A stretch of DNA of 64,000 nucleotides from UBA4427 sp046351135 (GCA_046351135.1 JAXLZA010000007.1:62001-126000); one strand, 5' to 3'. Positions 44,173-53,007 are shown, counted from the stretch's first letter. Translations and numbers: made by a program. The notes: generated by a model not told the origin, from the letters alone.

Positions 44173-45030
44173 TCAGACGTACTTCGCATAGCGCCCTTCG
44201 GCCCGGGCGAAGACGACGAAGCCCGCGACCAGCGTCCCGAGCGCGAAGGCGACGACCGTCGCGAGATCGTCGCCGCGCGGGGCGGACCGCCAGATCAGGA
44301 CGTCGCGCATCGCGGCCAGCAGGCCCGCGACCGGATTCAGCATGTAGTAGTCGAGCAGGCCCGGGGGCACGATGCCCTCGTGGCCGTGCTCGCTCCGCGC
44401 GAAGTAGAAGATCGGCGACGCGAGCACCCAGAGCCGGAGCCCCGCGCCGACGACGTTCGCGGTGTCGGCGAAGAAGAGCCCGACCCGCGCGACGAAGAAG
44501 CAGACCCCGAGCGTGAAGGCGAAGGCGAGGGCGAGCAGGATCGGCAGCCAGAGGAGCGCGAGCGACGGCCGCGTCCCCGACAGCCCGGCCGCGGCGCCCG
44601 CCACGGCGAGCGCCCAGAGCAGATCGTGGAGCCGCGCGCAGCAGATCGAGATCGGGATCACCGCCTTCGGGAAGTCCGCCGCGAGCACGAGCCCGCGCTG
44701 GCTGCGCAGGGCGCCCGTCGCCTGGCCGATCGACTCGGAGACGAAGCGCCAGACGACGAGACCCACGAAGAGGTGGAGCACGAAGGTCCGGGGCGAGCTC
44801 CCCGCCTGTCGGAAGCCGATCCCGAAGACCAGGTAGTAGACGGCGAGGCTCGCCAGTGGATCGAGCAGGCTCCAGACGTTGCCGAGGAGCTTGTCCCGGT
44901 GGCCGGCGGCGAGCTGCGAGCGCGTCAGCAGGGCGATCGTCCCGCCCCGGGCGAGCAGACGGCGGAGCACGGCCAGCGCGCTCGGCGCGGCCACGGGCGC
45001 GGGGGCTTCGGTCGTCGGGGCTCGATCCAT
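44173..45030 (-). CDS. ABC-2 type polysaccharide export permease (Wzm-like)
   Basis: A 285-residue membrane protein with about six segments. The conserved LLGNVWSLLDPLASLAVYYLVFGIGF (about 48-73) is the ABC-2 permease signature of O-antigen/teichoic acid exporters, and the C-terminus carries the LLDYYMLNPVAGLLAAMRDVLI motif. It would form the membrane channel of a polysaccharide or lipid-linked glycan exporter together with the ATPase encoded divergently at 45138. The two genes share a 107-bp promoter region instead of the usual tandem arrangement. Confidence 0.92.
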   Translation of the reverse strand: MDRAPTTEAPAPVAAPSALAVLRRLLARGGTIALLTRSQLAAGHRDKLLGNVWSLLDPLASLAVYYLVFGIGFRQAGSSPRTFVLHLFVGLVVWRFVSESIGQATGALRSQRGLVLAADFPKAVIPISICCARLHDLLWALAVAGAAAGLSGTRPSLALLWLPILLALAFAFTLGVCFFVARVGLFFADTANVVGAGLRLWVLASPIFYFARSEHGHEGIVPPGLLDYYMLNPVAGLLAAMRDVLIWRSAPRGDDLATVVAFALGTLVAGFVVFARAEGRYAKYV

Positions 45031-45137
45031 GGTGTTGGGCGCAGTCTATGAGATCGACCGGGGGGTCGAAACCAGCGTCCCGGCTCCCCGGCCCGTCCCC
45101 GCCGCGCCCCGGCCGGCTTCGTTACCCTGCGGCCGCC

Positions 45138-45995
45138 ATGACGAGCCCGCTCTCCACGGAGGCGACCGACGCACGCATCGCGGAGCCCCGCGGCGAAGGG
45201 GCGGCCGCGCCCGCGATCGAGGCCCTGCGGATCGGCGTGCGCTACGTCGTGCGCCATCAGCGGGCGAACGCGACGCTGCGCGCGGCGCTGGTCGAGACCT
45301 TCGATCCGAGGCGCTGGCGCGCGGCGGCCGAGGCCCGGCGGGTCCACGACCACTGGGCGCTGCGCGAGGTGTCCCTCGAGCTGGCCCGGGGCGAGGTCCT
45401 CGGCGTGATCGGGCGCAACGGCGCTGGCAAGACGACGCTGCTCCAGACGCTGGCCGGCGTCTTCCTCCCCGACGAAGGGCGGCTCGTGCGCCGGGGCGAG
45501 GTGTCCTGCCTGCTCTCGCTCGGGGCCGGCTTCAACGGGAATCTCTCGGGGCGCGAGAACGTCTACCTGAACGGGGCGGTGCTCGGGATCCCGCGCCGGC
45601 GGATCGACGAGCGGCTCGAGTCGGTGGTCGCCTTCAGCGATCTCGCGGCCTTCATCGACGCCCCGGTCCGGACCTATTCGGCGGGCATGCGGGCGCGGCT
45701 CGGGTTCTCGGTGGCGCTGCTCGTCGATCCGGACGTCGTCATCCTCGACGAGATCCTGCGGGTCGGGGATGCGGCCTTCCGGGAGAAGGCCGGCTCGATC
45801 CTCGAGCGCTTCCGCGGGGCCGGGAAGTCGATCGTGCTCGCGAGCCACAGCATGGACATCGTCCGGCGCCACTGCGACCGGGTCCTCTGGCTCGACCGGG
45901 GCCGGATCCGGGCCGTGGGGGCGCCCCCGGAGATCGCCGCGGCCTACCTCGAGGACGCCCGCCGGGAGCAGGATCGGCTCGGAGCGGCCGGCTGA
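45138..45995 (+). CDS. ABC polysaccharide exporter ATPase (Wzt-like)
   Basis: A 285-residue ATPase. Walker A GRNGAGKT (about 93-100), the glycan-exporter hallmark LLSLGAGFNGNLSGRENVYLNG (about 130-151), signature YSAGMRARLGFS (about 181-192), Walker B VVILDEIL (about 202) and the H-loop ASHS. The N-terminus has an extra Ala-rich stretch and the WRAAAEARRVHDHWALREVS lead-in typical of Wzt/TagH. It lacks the C-terminal carbohydrate-binding domain of some Wzt proteins, so recognition of a specific non-reducing cap is not expected. Partner of the Wzm-like protein. Confidence 0.94.
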   Translation: MTSPLSTEATDARIAEPRGEGAAAPAIEALRIGVRYVVRHQRANATLRAALVETFDPRRWRAAAEARRVHDHWALREVSLELARGEVLGVIGRNGAGKTTLLQTLAGVFLPDEGRLVRRGEVSCLLSLGAGFNGNLSGRENVYLNGAVLGIPRRRIDERLESVVAFSDLAAFIDAPVRTYSAGMRARLGFSVALLVDPDVVILDEILRVGDAAFREKAGSILERFRGAGKSIVLASHSMDIVRRHCDRVLWLDRGRIRAVGAPPEIAAAYLEDARREQDRLGAAG

Positions 45996-46081
45996 GGGGC
46001 GCGCAATCGCCGGTCGGGCGGGGCGGGGCGTACCCTGGAGGGTGCCGGCTGCTGGGATATCGTTGGCCGTTCTCATCGTCG

Positions 46082-47236
46082 ATGGCCCCGGTCGGGGTCG
46101 CGGGAGTCGGGCGACCGATGGCGCAGTGGGCAGCGTACGGGGCGGGCATCGTCCATTTCGGGAGCGATCCGGGGCTCGCGGCGTGTCTCGCCTCGTTGCG
46201 CGCCCAGACTCACCCCCCGGCGCGAATCGTCGTCATCGACCACGACGACCCGGCGTCCCCCGACCCGCGCCGCGCGGCGCTGCAGGCCGGGTTTCCCGAG
46301 GTCGACTGGATCCACGCGCCGAATGGCGGCTACGCGGCGGGGGCGAATCGCGTGGTGGCGCGCGTCCTCGACGGGGCGCGCGGGGAGCCCGGTGCGCCGC
46401 GATCCGCCGAGGGGCGCACCGACGGCCGCGCGGCCGCCGCGCCGATCGAGTTCGTGCTGGTCCTGAACCCGGACGTCGAGCTCGCCCCCGACTTCGCCGC
46501 GCAGATCCTCGCCGAGGTCGAGCGCCGGCCCGACGTCGCCCTGGCCTCGGGCAAGCTGCTGCGGCCCGGCGGCCGGCTGATCGACAGCGCCGGCATCGAG
46601 CGACGCCGCAGCCGCCGCTTCCACGACCGCGGCAGCGAGGAGCCCGACGATGGGCGCTACGACCGCGTCGAAACCGTCTTCGCGGTCTCCGGCGCCGCGC
46701 TCTGGCTAAGGCGCTCGGCGCTCGCGAGCCTCGCCCTCGACGGCGAGCTCTTCGACGAGGACTTCTTCACCTACCACGAGGACACCGACCTCGCCTGGCG
46801 CGCGGGTCGGCTGGGCATGCGATGCCTCTACGTCCCGGCGGCCCGGGCGATCCACGTCCGCGGCTGGCGGCGGGGCGGGCGGACGCGGGTGGCCGAGGCG
46901 ATCCGGCGCCACTCCTTCAAGAACCGCTACCTTGAGCTGATCAAGAACGAGAGCCCGCTCGCCCTGCTGCGCGATCTGCCCTTCGTCCTGCCGGTCGAGC
47001 TCGCGCGCCTGGGCCTCGCCGTCTTCGGGGACCGGGCCCTTCTCGGCGCCTATCGGGAGGCCTTCCGGCTGGCCGGACGGGCCTTTCGCAAGCGGGCCGT
47101 GCTGCGCGGGAAGCGGCGGGCGCTCGGTCGGCCCGCGGTGATCGGCCGTGGGGCGGCGCGCGTCGTGCCGGCGCTCTCCGGGGCGGCGATCGCCCCGATC
47201 GCCTCGGCCGGTCCGGGTCTCACGGAAGGGAATTGA
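46082..47236 (+). CDS. GT2 family glycosyltransferase
   Basis: A 384-residue inverting glycosyltransferase of the rhamnosyltransferase-like GT-A type. First strand AAYGAGIVHFGSDPG, then ACLASLRAQTHPPARIVVID; the acidic metal motif region is VLNPDVELAPDF (about 123-134); the acceptor/catalytic segment is DEDFFTYHEDTDLAWRA (about 223-239). The C-terminal helices have a basic, amphipathic character (RRGGRTRVAEAIRRHSFKNRYL) suggesting membrane association. An ATG at 46118 is a plausible alternative start; neither has a strong ribosome site. It probably extends a surface glycan exported by the neighbouring ABC system. Confidence 0.88.
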   Translation: MAPVGVAGVGRPMAQWAAYGAGIVHFGSDPGLAACLASLRAQTHPPARIVVIDHDDPASPDPRRAALQAGFPEVDWIHAPNGGYAAGANRVVARVLDGARGEPGAPRSAEGRTDGRAAAAPIEFVLVLNPDVELAPDFAAQILAEVERRPDVALASGKLLRPGGRLIDSAGIERRRSRRFHDRGSEEPDDGRYDRVETVFAVSGAALWLRRSALASLALDGELFDEDFFTYHEDTDLAWRAGRLGMRCLYVPAARAIHVRGWRRGGRTRVAEAIRRHSFKNRYLELIKNESPLALLRDLPFVLPVELARLGLAVFGDRALLGAYREAFRLAGRAFRKRAVLRGKRRALGRPAVIGRGAARVVPALSGAAIAPIASAGPGLTEGN

Positions 47237-47240
47237 AGTC

Positions 47241-49562
47241 TTGAACGAGCGCGGGCCGCGAGTCGACGACCAGCCGCCGATGATCCGGATGCGGGTCAAT
47301 CCCGAGGAGACGCTCCCGGTCGTGCTCCCGTACGGGCAGGCGGCGCCGTCGGTCGACATCGTGATCCCGGTCCACAACGAGTGGCACGTCCTGCGCCCCT
47401 GTCTCGAGTCGGTCGAGGCCTTCACGAACTATCCGAATGCCCGCATCGTGATCCTCGACGACGGCAGCGACGCCTTCGTGGCCGAGCGCATCGTCCGCTG
47501 GGCGGCGGGGCCCCGGCGGCTGCCGGTCGAGGTCAAGCGCAACGAGACCGCGCTGGGCTTCGTGCAGAACGCGAATCGCGGCTTCCGCGAGACCGACGGC
47601 GACCTGGTGGCGCTGCTCAACAGCGACACCGTCGTGACGCCCGCCTGGCTGGTGCGGCTGGTGAACGCGATCCTGTCCGAGCCGCGCATCGCCTGCGTCA
47701 TGCCCATGAGCAACCAGTGCTCGTTCCACTCCCTCGACGTCCCGATGGGCTGGAACGTCTTCCAGTACTCCGCCGATCTCGGGCGCAGCATGACGCGGAC
47801 CTGCTTCGACGCGGTCACCGTCGGCGGCTTCTGCCTGCTGATCCGGCGCGCCGCCCTCGACGACGTCGGGCTCTACGACGAGATCTACGGCCGGGGCTAC
47901 GGCGAGGAGTCCGACTGGTGCATGCGGGCGCGGCGCCGCGGCTGGAAGGTCACCGGCGCCGAGGACGTCTTCGTCTACCACCGCGGCAAGGTCTCCTTCA
48001 AGTCCTTCAAGGACGAGACCTTCCGCGAGGGCAACTACCAGACCTTCATGGCCCGCTACGGCGCGGAGTACTCGGCGGCGATGGCCCAGTACAAGCGCCG
48101 GGACGCGCTCGCGCCCCTGCGCCAGGCCTACGTGCGGATGGAGACGCCGGCGCCGCCGCCGGTGCTCTCGGCCTTCGTCGACCGGATGAAGCAGGGCGGT
48201 CCCGGCCACGCCGTCACCGAGGCCTCGCGCTACGTCCGCGACCACGGTGGCGCGCGCCAGATCCCGGCCCTCGTCCGCGAGCGCGGTCTGGTCCGCTCGC
48301 GAAACTCCCGCCATCCGATGCCGAAGGGGATGCAGTCGAAGCGGCGGCCGCGGGTGACCTACGTGCTCGAGAAGTTCGCGATCGCCGGCGGCGTGCTGTC
48401 GATCGTGCAGCTCGTCAACCGGCTCCAGCTGCTCGGCTGGGACGCCAAGATCGCGACCCACCACGACCACGACCAGTCGCATCTCGACGCCTACATGCTC
48501 TACCACCACCCCTACGTCTTCCCGACGGTGGAGTCGCTGGTCGAGAACTTCCCCGAGAGCGACGTCGTCGTCGCGACGCTCTGGTCGACGGCGGCGACGG
48601 TGGACCGGATCGTGCAGCGGCAGCCGAAAGCCGTGCCCTGGTACTTCATTCAGGACGACGAGCGGAACTTCTTCCACGAGGTCGACGCCGTCGGGCGCCA
48701 GCGCGTCGTCGACAGCTGGGGGCTGATCCCGAACCGGATCGTGAAGACCCACTGGCTGCGGGACCAGATCGCGGAGTTCGGCCACGACGCCCACATCGTG
48801 CCCGTCGGCTTCGATCAGGACTCGTTCTACTGCTACGCCGATCCGGCGAAGCGACCGCTGCGGATCCTCGCCATGGTCCGCCCGCGCACCCCGCGGCGGG
48901 GCTTCGAGCGGACGGTGCGCACGATGGCGAAGGTCAAGGCGGCGCGGCCCGACGTCGAGATCGCGCTCTTCGGCTGTCCGAACCTCGCCGACTACCGGCT
49001 CCCCTTCGAGCACACCGACCTCGGCGAGGTCCCGAACGAGCGCCTGCGCCAGGTCTACAACACGGCCACGATCGTGCTCGACCTCTCCGACTATCAGGCG
49101 CTCGGGCGGATCGGGCTCGAGGGCATGGCGTGCGGGGCGGCGACGGTGCTCACGAAGTTCGGCGGCATCGCCGAGTACATCCGCGACGACGTGAACACGC
49201 TCGCCGTCGATCCGATGGACGAGGCCTCGGTCGTGAACGCCGTGCTGCGCCTGATCGACGATCCGGCGCTCCGGGCGCGGCTCGTCGGCGAGGGCTTCCG
49301 GACCGTCGAGCGCTTCAGCTGCGACGTCGAGGCCCGCACCACCAGCCACCTCTTCGCCGCGAGCCTCGGTTACGAGTACGGACTCCCGGAGGCCTTCGCC
49401 CTGGGCGACGACGAGACCTATGCGGACGAGATGGCCATCGAGAACGTCGACCCCGCCGCGGCCCGGCTCCCGGGAGAGCCGTCGGGACGCTCCGCTGCGC
49501 CGCCCCGTGAGCGCGGCCAGCGAGCGGCGGGCGGGGCGTCGGGTCGAGGAGGGCAGGAATGA
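47241..49562 (+). CDS. bifunctional GT2-GT4 glycosyltransferase fusion
   Basis: A 773-residue protein with two glycosyltransferase units. Residues ~35-300 are a GT2 domain (VDIVIPVHNEWHVLRPCLES; LLNSDTVVTP metal motif at ~126; GRGYGEESDWCMRARRRGW). Residues ~369-720 are a GT-B, GT4-like domain (VTYVLEKFAIAGGVLSIVQL; DLSDYQALGRIGLEGMACG donor-site segment). A TTG start at 47241, four bases after the previous stop, is chosen because the codons before the ATG at 47280 look coding; the ATG at 47280 is the alternative. It likely adds two successive sugars. The downstream methyltransferase overlaps by 4 bp. Confidence 0.9.
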   Translation: MNERGPRVDDQPPMIRMRVNPEETLPVVLPYGQAAPSVDIVIPVHNEWHVLRPCLESVEAFTNYPNARIVILDDGSDAFVAERIVRWAAGPRRLPVEVKRNETALGFVQNANRGFRETDGDLVALLNSDTVVTPAWLVRLVNAILSEPRIACVMPMSNQCSFHSLDVPMGWNVFQYSADLGRSMTRTCFDAVTVGGFCLLIRRAALDDVGLYDEIYGRGYGEESDWCMRARRRGWKVTGAEDVFVYHRGKVSFKSFKDETFREGNYQTFMARYGAEYSAAMAQYKRRDALAPLRQAYVRMETPAPPPVLSAFVDRMKQGGPGHAVTEASRYVRDHGGARQIPALVRERGLVRSRNSRHPMPKGMQSKRRPRVTYVLEKFAIAGGVLSIVQLVNRLQLLGWDAKIATHHDHDQSHLDAYMLYHHPYVFPTVESLVENFPESDVVVATLWSTAATVDRIVQRQPKAVPWYFIQDDERNFFHEVDAVGRQRVVDSWGLIPNRIVKTHWLRDQIAEFGHDAHIVPVGFDQDSFYCYADPAKRPLRILAMVRPRTPRRGFERTVRTMAKVKAARPDVEIALFGCPNLADYRLPFEHTDLGEVPNERLRQVYNTATIVLDLSDYQALGRIGLEGMACGAATVLTKFGGIAEYIRDDVNTLAVDPMDEASVVNAVLRLIDDPALRARLVGEGFRTVERFSCDVEARTTSHLFAASLGYEYGLPEAFALGDDETYADEMAIENVDPAAARLPGEPSGRSAAPPRERGQRAAGGASGRGGQE

Positions 49563-50302
49563 CGACGTTCCTCGAATCCGTGGGAGCGCGGCTTGGGCGT
49601 CTGCTGGGAAGACCGCGGCAGATCGGCGAGGAGGAGTTCAAGTCCTGGCGCCGGGAGTGCTTCGATCCGGTGACCCGGAGCGGGGCCTGCTACGTGCCGA
49701 TGCAGGGCTACGAGAGCACGGTCCACTACCGCGACAAGCAGAACCTCCATCATCTCGGCCGCTACGAGTGGGCGGTCCGCGTGCTCGAGACGCTACCCGC
49801 GCGGGAGCGGGTGCTCGATTGCGCCTGCGGCGTCGGCTACGGCAGCCGCAAGCTCGCAGAGATCTTCGCCCGGGTCGACGCCGTCGACGTCTTCGAGGAG
49901 GCCCTCGAGATGGCCCGCGAGCGCTACGACCACCCGAAGATCGAGTGGCACGGCCTCGACGCCGCCCGCCTGCGCGAGGTCTTCAAGGAGGCCTCCTTCG
50001 ACGCGATCGTGTCGTTCCAGACGATCGAGGCGATCGAGGACGATCGGAAGTTCCTCGACGATCTCAAGGAGCTGCTGCGACCCGGCGGCCTGCTCCTGAT
50101 CGACACGCCCATCCGCAAGCACCGCGTCGACCATCCCGAGAACCACAACCACAAGCGCTACTACGGCCTCGACGAGTGGCTCGAGATGCTGTCGAGCCGC
50201 TTCGAGATCGCGGTCTTCGACGCACTGCCCGAGGCCGAGTTCCTGAAGCGCTGCCAGCTGCCGAGCCAGGGCTCGATCGTCGTCTGCCGGAAGGCGGCCT
50301 GA
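49559..50302 (+). CDS. class I SAM-dependent methyltransferase
   Basis: A 247-residue methyltransferase whose ATG overlaps the glycosyltransferase stop. SAM-binding motif I is VLDCACGVGYGSRKLAE (about 85-101); the acidic loop AVDVFEEALEMAR follows and motif IV is FDAIVSFQTIEAIED. LLRPGGLLLIDTP is the usual post-motif strand. It probably methylates a sugar or other small group of the surface glycan made by the neighbours. Only the fold is supported; the target is inferred. Confidence 0.92.
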   Translation: MTTFLESVGARLGRLLGRPRQIGEEEFKSWRRECFDPVTRSGACYVPMQGYESTVHYRDKQNLHHLGRYEWAVRVLETLPARERVLDCACGVGYGSRKLAEIFARVDAVDVFEEALEMARERYDHPKIEWHGLDAARLREVFKEASFDAIVSFQTIEAIEDDRKFLDDLKELLRPGGLLLIDTPIRKHRVDHPENHNHKRYYGLDEWLEMLSSRFEIAVFDALPEAEFLKRCQLPSQGSIVVCRKAA

Positions 50303-50325
50303 GGCGCGATGGCGCTCGGCCCGAC

Positions 50326-51825
50326 ATGAACGAGTCGGCCCTCGACGCCGCCCTCTACGACCCGGGCGTCACCTCTCCGCTGCTCGGTCTCGCGGTCTTC
50401 GCCGGGCTCGTCTTCCTGCGCCGCGAGCGCCTCCATGCGGCCCTCGGTCGGCCGCCCGGCGTCGGGCTGGCCCTTCTCTTCGGCGCCGCCGGCCTCGGGC
50501 TGCTCGCCTGGAGCCACGCGATCGGGGCACAGGACCTCGCGCTGCCCGCGCTCGTGCTCCTGCTCGTCGGCGCGGCCGCCTGGCTCGGTGGGCGGCCGCT
50601 GGTCGAGGCCCTCGGCTCTCCGCTGCTCGCCCTCGTCCTGGTGATCCAGCCGCCGGAGGTGCTGCTCGATGCCCTGCTGTTCCCGCTCCAGCTGGCCACG
50701 GTCTCGCTGACCTCGGGGCTGCTCTCGGCGGTCGGCCGGGCCCACCGCGTCGCGGGCGACCTGATCCTGACGGACGGGGTCGCGTTCCAGGTGATCGAGG
50801 GCTGCAGCGGGCTCAAGACGATCACGAGCCTCGCCCTCGCGGCGGTCGCGTACGCCGAGCTCGTCGGGCGAAGGGGCTACGAGAAGGCCGTCCTGCTCGG
50901 GCTGACCCCGGCGATCGGCTTCCTCGCCAACGGCCTGCGGGTCCTCGTGCTCGTGTTCCGGAAGATTCCGGCGGACTCCGTCGAGCACCAGGTCCACGGG
51001 GTGGCGGCGCTCTTCGTCGGCGTCGTCGGCCTCGTCGCAGTGGAGATCGGCCTCGCGCGAACACTGTTTCGCTGGCGCCCGGCCGGATCGCCCGCCGCGC
51101 CCGGACCGGCCGGGGGGATGGGGCTCGCCCGACGCCTCGCGATCGGGGCGCTCGGGCCGGTCGCGATCGCGGTCTTCGCGGTCTTCGTGCCGGCGGGCTC
51201 CCTGCGCGCGCCGGAGACGACGCCTCCCAACATCGAGGCGCTTCCGCTCGAGCTCGCGGGCCGGACCGCGCGGGGTCTGCGGATCGACGACGGATTCCTC
51301 GGTCGGGTGCGCTTCGCCCACCGCTTCTACCGGGCGTACGAGCGGCCCGGCGCGGGCGATCGCTTCCGGGTCTTCGTCGGCCTCGCCGACGACCGGCGCC
51401 GGGACGCGAGCGCGCTCTCGCCGAAGACGGCGATCCCGCACTCCGGCTGGCTCGAGCGCGAGCGTCTCACGACCGTCGCCGACGGTCCGGTCGAGGTCGA
51501 GCGATTTCGGATCCGATACGACCCGCGCCTGACCGGCGACCGCTCCCTCGACGAGGGGGACGGGACGGTCGCGGACGGGGCGGACGGGACGCCCGCACGC
51601 GGCGAGTCGATCGTGTACGTCGAGCACATCCGGCTGGGGTTCGCCCCGTGGGAGGTCGAGCTGGTGCGGAGCTGGCTCGGTCTCGCGCACCTCGATCGGG
51701 GACCGCGCGCGCCGCAGCTGGTCCTGCGCGTCGAGCTCGAGTCCACCGACCGCCCCGAGACCGCGCTGCTGAGCCTTCGTCAATTCGCACAAGAAGTCGT
51801 CGATTGGTATCGAAGTGGTGGGTAG
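50326..51825 (+). CDS. exosortase fused to an EpsI-type domain
   Basis: A 499-residue protein. Residues 1-260 form the multi-pass exosortase domain with the three catalytic residues: Cys160 in FQVIEGCSGLKT, Arg205 in FLANGLRVL, and His221 or His224 in EHQVHGVAAL. Exosortases cleave C-terminal PEP-CTERM-like signals of exported proteins, usually in exopolysaccharide loci. Residues ~266-499 carry one more membrane segment and a soluble domain resembling EpsI/DUF3485, normally a separate gene. The fusion is unusual in my knowledge. Start at 50326 with no clear ribosome site; a six-codon reading frame at 50309 overlaps it and may couple translation. No sorting target with a PEP-CTERM tail was found in the window. 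Confidence 0.9.
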   Translation: MNESALDAALYDPGVTSPLLGLAVFAGLVFLRRERLHAALGRPPGVGLALLFGAAGLGLLAWSHAIGAQDLALPALVLLLVGAAAWLGGRPLVEALGSPLLALVLVIQPPEVLLDALLFPLQLATVSLTSGLLSAVGRAHRVAGDLILTDGVAFQVIEGCSGLKTITSLALAAVAYAELVGRRGYEKAVLLGLTPAIGFLANGLRVLVLVFRKIPADSVEHQVHGVAALFVGVVGLVAVEIGLARTLFRWRPAGSPAAPGPAGGMGLARRLAIGALGPVAIAVFAVFVPAGSLRAPETTPPNIEALPLELAGRTARGLRIDDGFLGRVRFAHRFYRAYERPGAGDRFRVFVGLADDRRRDASALSPKTAIPHSGWLERERLTTVADGPVEVERFRIRYDPRLTGDRSLDEGDGTVADGADGTPARGESIVYVEHIRLGFAPWEVELVRSWLGLAHLDRGPRAPQLVLRVELESTDRPETALLSLRQFAQEVVDWYRSGG

Positions 51826-51989
51826 AATGTCCAAAACACGCAATACTTGGCCCGCGTGCAGATGGGGGGATTGTCTGCGCACTTTTCCCCGGTGATGCTC
51901 GAGGGTACGACGGGTTCGTACGCCGGAGTCCAGACGGCTGAACGACTGCTGAACGACGGAAGAGGTTCGGACGAGCTTGCTCGTCGATC

Positions 51990-52060
51990 GGGACGGCTGG
52001 GACGACTGGGACATCTGGAACATCTGGGTATTGGAATCGAACGGAATCGAACGGAATGGA
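51990..52060 (+). repeat. tandem 9-bp and 10-bp repeats in a gene leader
   Basis: Four degenerate nonamers (GGGACGGCT, GGGACGACT, GGGACATCT, GGAACATCT; 51990-52025), then GGGTATTGG, then two exact 10-mers AATCGAACGG (52035-52054), directly before the ribosome site of the gene at 52068. A CTTG-loop hairpin (GACGAG/CTCGTC) precedes them at about 51970-51985. The role is unknown; it could be a slippage-prone leader or protein-binding array. Confidence 0.7.
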
Positions 52061-52067
52061 GAGTTCA

Positions 52068-52907
52068 ATGATTTCGCATAGCGCCCGCATCATGGGATCG
52101 AGCTTCGCCTTTTCGATGATCACGCTCGCCGCCGGAGTCGCCCTGGCGGGTGGTGGCGGCGGTGGCCAGGTCACGAAGGATTCGATCGGCGTCTTCAACT
52201 CGACCTCCGACACCTTCTTCCTGCGCAACACGAACTCCGCGGGCGCGGCGGACCTGAAGGTCAGCTTCGGCCCGGCCGACTCGATCCCGACCCCGGGCGA
52301 CTTCGACAACAACGCGTCGGACACGGTCGGCGTCTACTCGCCGAGCCTGGGCCGCTTCTACTTCCGCAACGCGAATACCGAGGGCAGCGCGACCATCACG
52401 GTCAACTACGGTCCGACCAACAGCACGAACATCCCGCTGATCGGCGACTGGGACGGCGCGGGCCCGGATACGGTCGGCCTCTACGAGCGGGCGGGCGGGC
52501 GCTTCCTGCTCCGCAACGCGAACACGAGCGGTACCGCCCAGGTCACGACGCGCTTCGGGCCGAAGGGGGACTCGAACATCGTCCCGCTCTCGGGCAACTG
52601 GAACGGCGGCGACACGATCGACGGCATCGGCCTCTACGATCCGGACGCGGGGACCTTCTACCTGAAGAACGACCCGACGACCTCCGGTCCCGCGGACCTG
52701 ACGATCCGCTTCGGCCCCAAGAACTCGACGCTGATCCCGATCGTCGGCAACTGGAACAGCGACGACGTCGACACGATCGGCCTCTACGATCCGGCCAACG
52801 GGACCTTCCTCCTGCGCAACACCAACACGGCGGGCTCGGCCGATCTGACCTTCGGCTTCGGCGGCAGCGGTCTGACGCCGGTCAAGGGCAACTGGAACGG
52901 CGACTGA
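52068..52907 (+). CDS. secreted protein of five ~48-residue repeats
   Basis: A 279-residue exported protein. The start at 52068 has GGAGAG ahead. Signal peptide (GSSFAFSMITLAAGVALA), then a Gly run and five tandem repeats starting at about 39, 85, 134, 185 and 235, each with the pattern D-x-[IV]-G-[VL]-[FY] ... F-[FY]-[LF]-[RK]-N ... [FY]-G ... P-x-x-G-[DN]-[WF]-[DN]. Asp/Asn-rich turns suggest calcium or a propeller-like fold. These repeats occur in other secreted bacterial proteins of unknown function. It follows the exosortase gene by 242 bp but has no C-terminal PEP-CTERM-like anchor. A terminator hairpin follows. Confidence 0.85.
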   Translation: MISHSARIMGSSFAFSMITLAAGVALAGGGGGGQVTKDSIGVFNSTSDTFFLRNTNSAGAADLKVSFGPADSIPTPGDFDNNASDTVGVYSPSLGRFYFRNANTEGSATITVNYGPTNSTNIPLIGDWDGAGPDTVGLYERAGGRFLLRNANTSGTAQVTTRFGPKGDSNIVPLSGNWNGGDTIDGIGLYDPDAGTFYLKNDPTTSGPADLTIRFGPKNSTLIPIVGNWNSDDVDTIGLYDPANGTFLLRNTNTAGSADLTFGFGGSGLTPVKGNWNGD

Positions 52908-52967
52908 TCCGAGCGGACCGGATCCGGCGCGCTCGGCGCGCCGGAGCGAGGCCTGCGATCTCCATGG

Positions 52968-53007
52968 GCTCCCCGTCATCCTCGGATGGCGGGGAGCTTG
53001 CGTTTCC
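52968..53007 (+). terminator. intrinsic terminator-like hairpin
   Basis: A 13-bp stem with one T-G wobble (GCTCCCCGTCATC at 52968-52980 with its complement ending 52997) and a CTCG tetraloop, followed by TTGCGTTTCC on the plus strand. It lies 60 bp after the secreted repeat gene and probably ends its transcript. Confidence 0.75.

Noticed and set aside
50309..50329. Six-codon frame overlapping the exosortase start as a leader peptide gene
   Set aside because: It is too short to support alone; mentioned only as possible translational coupling.
52068..52907. Secreted repeat protein as the exosortase substrate
   Set aside because: Its C-terminus ends in a repeat (GNWNGD) with no PEP-like motif, membrane helix or basic tail.
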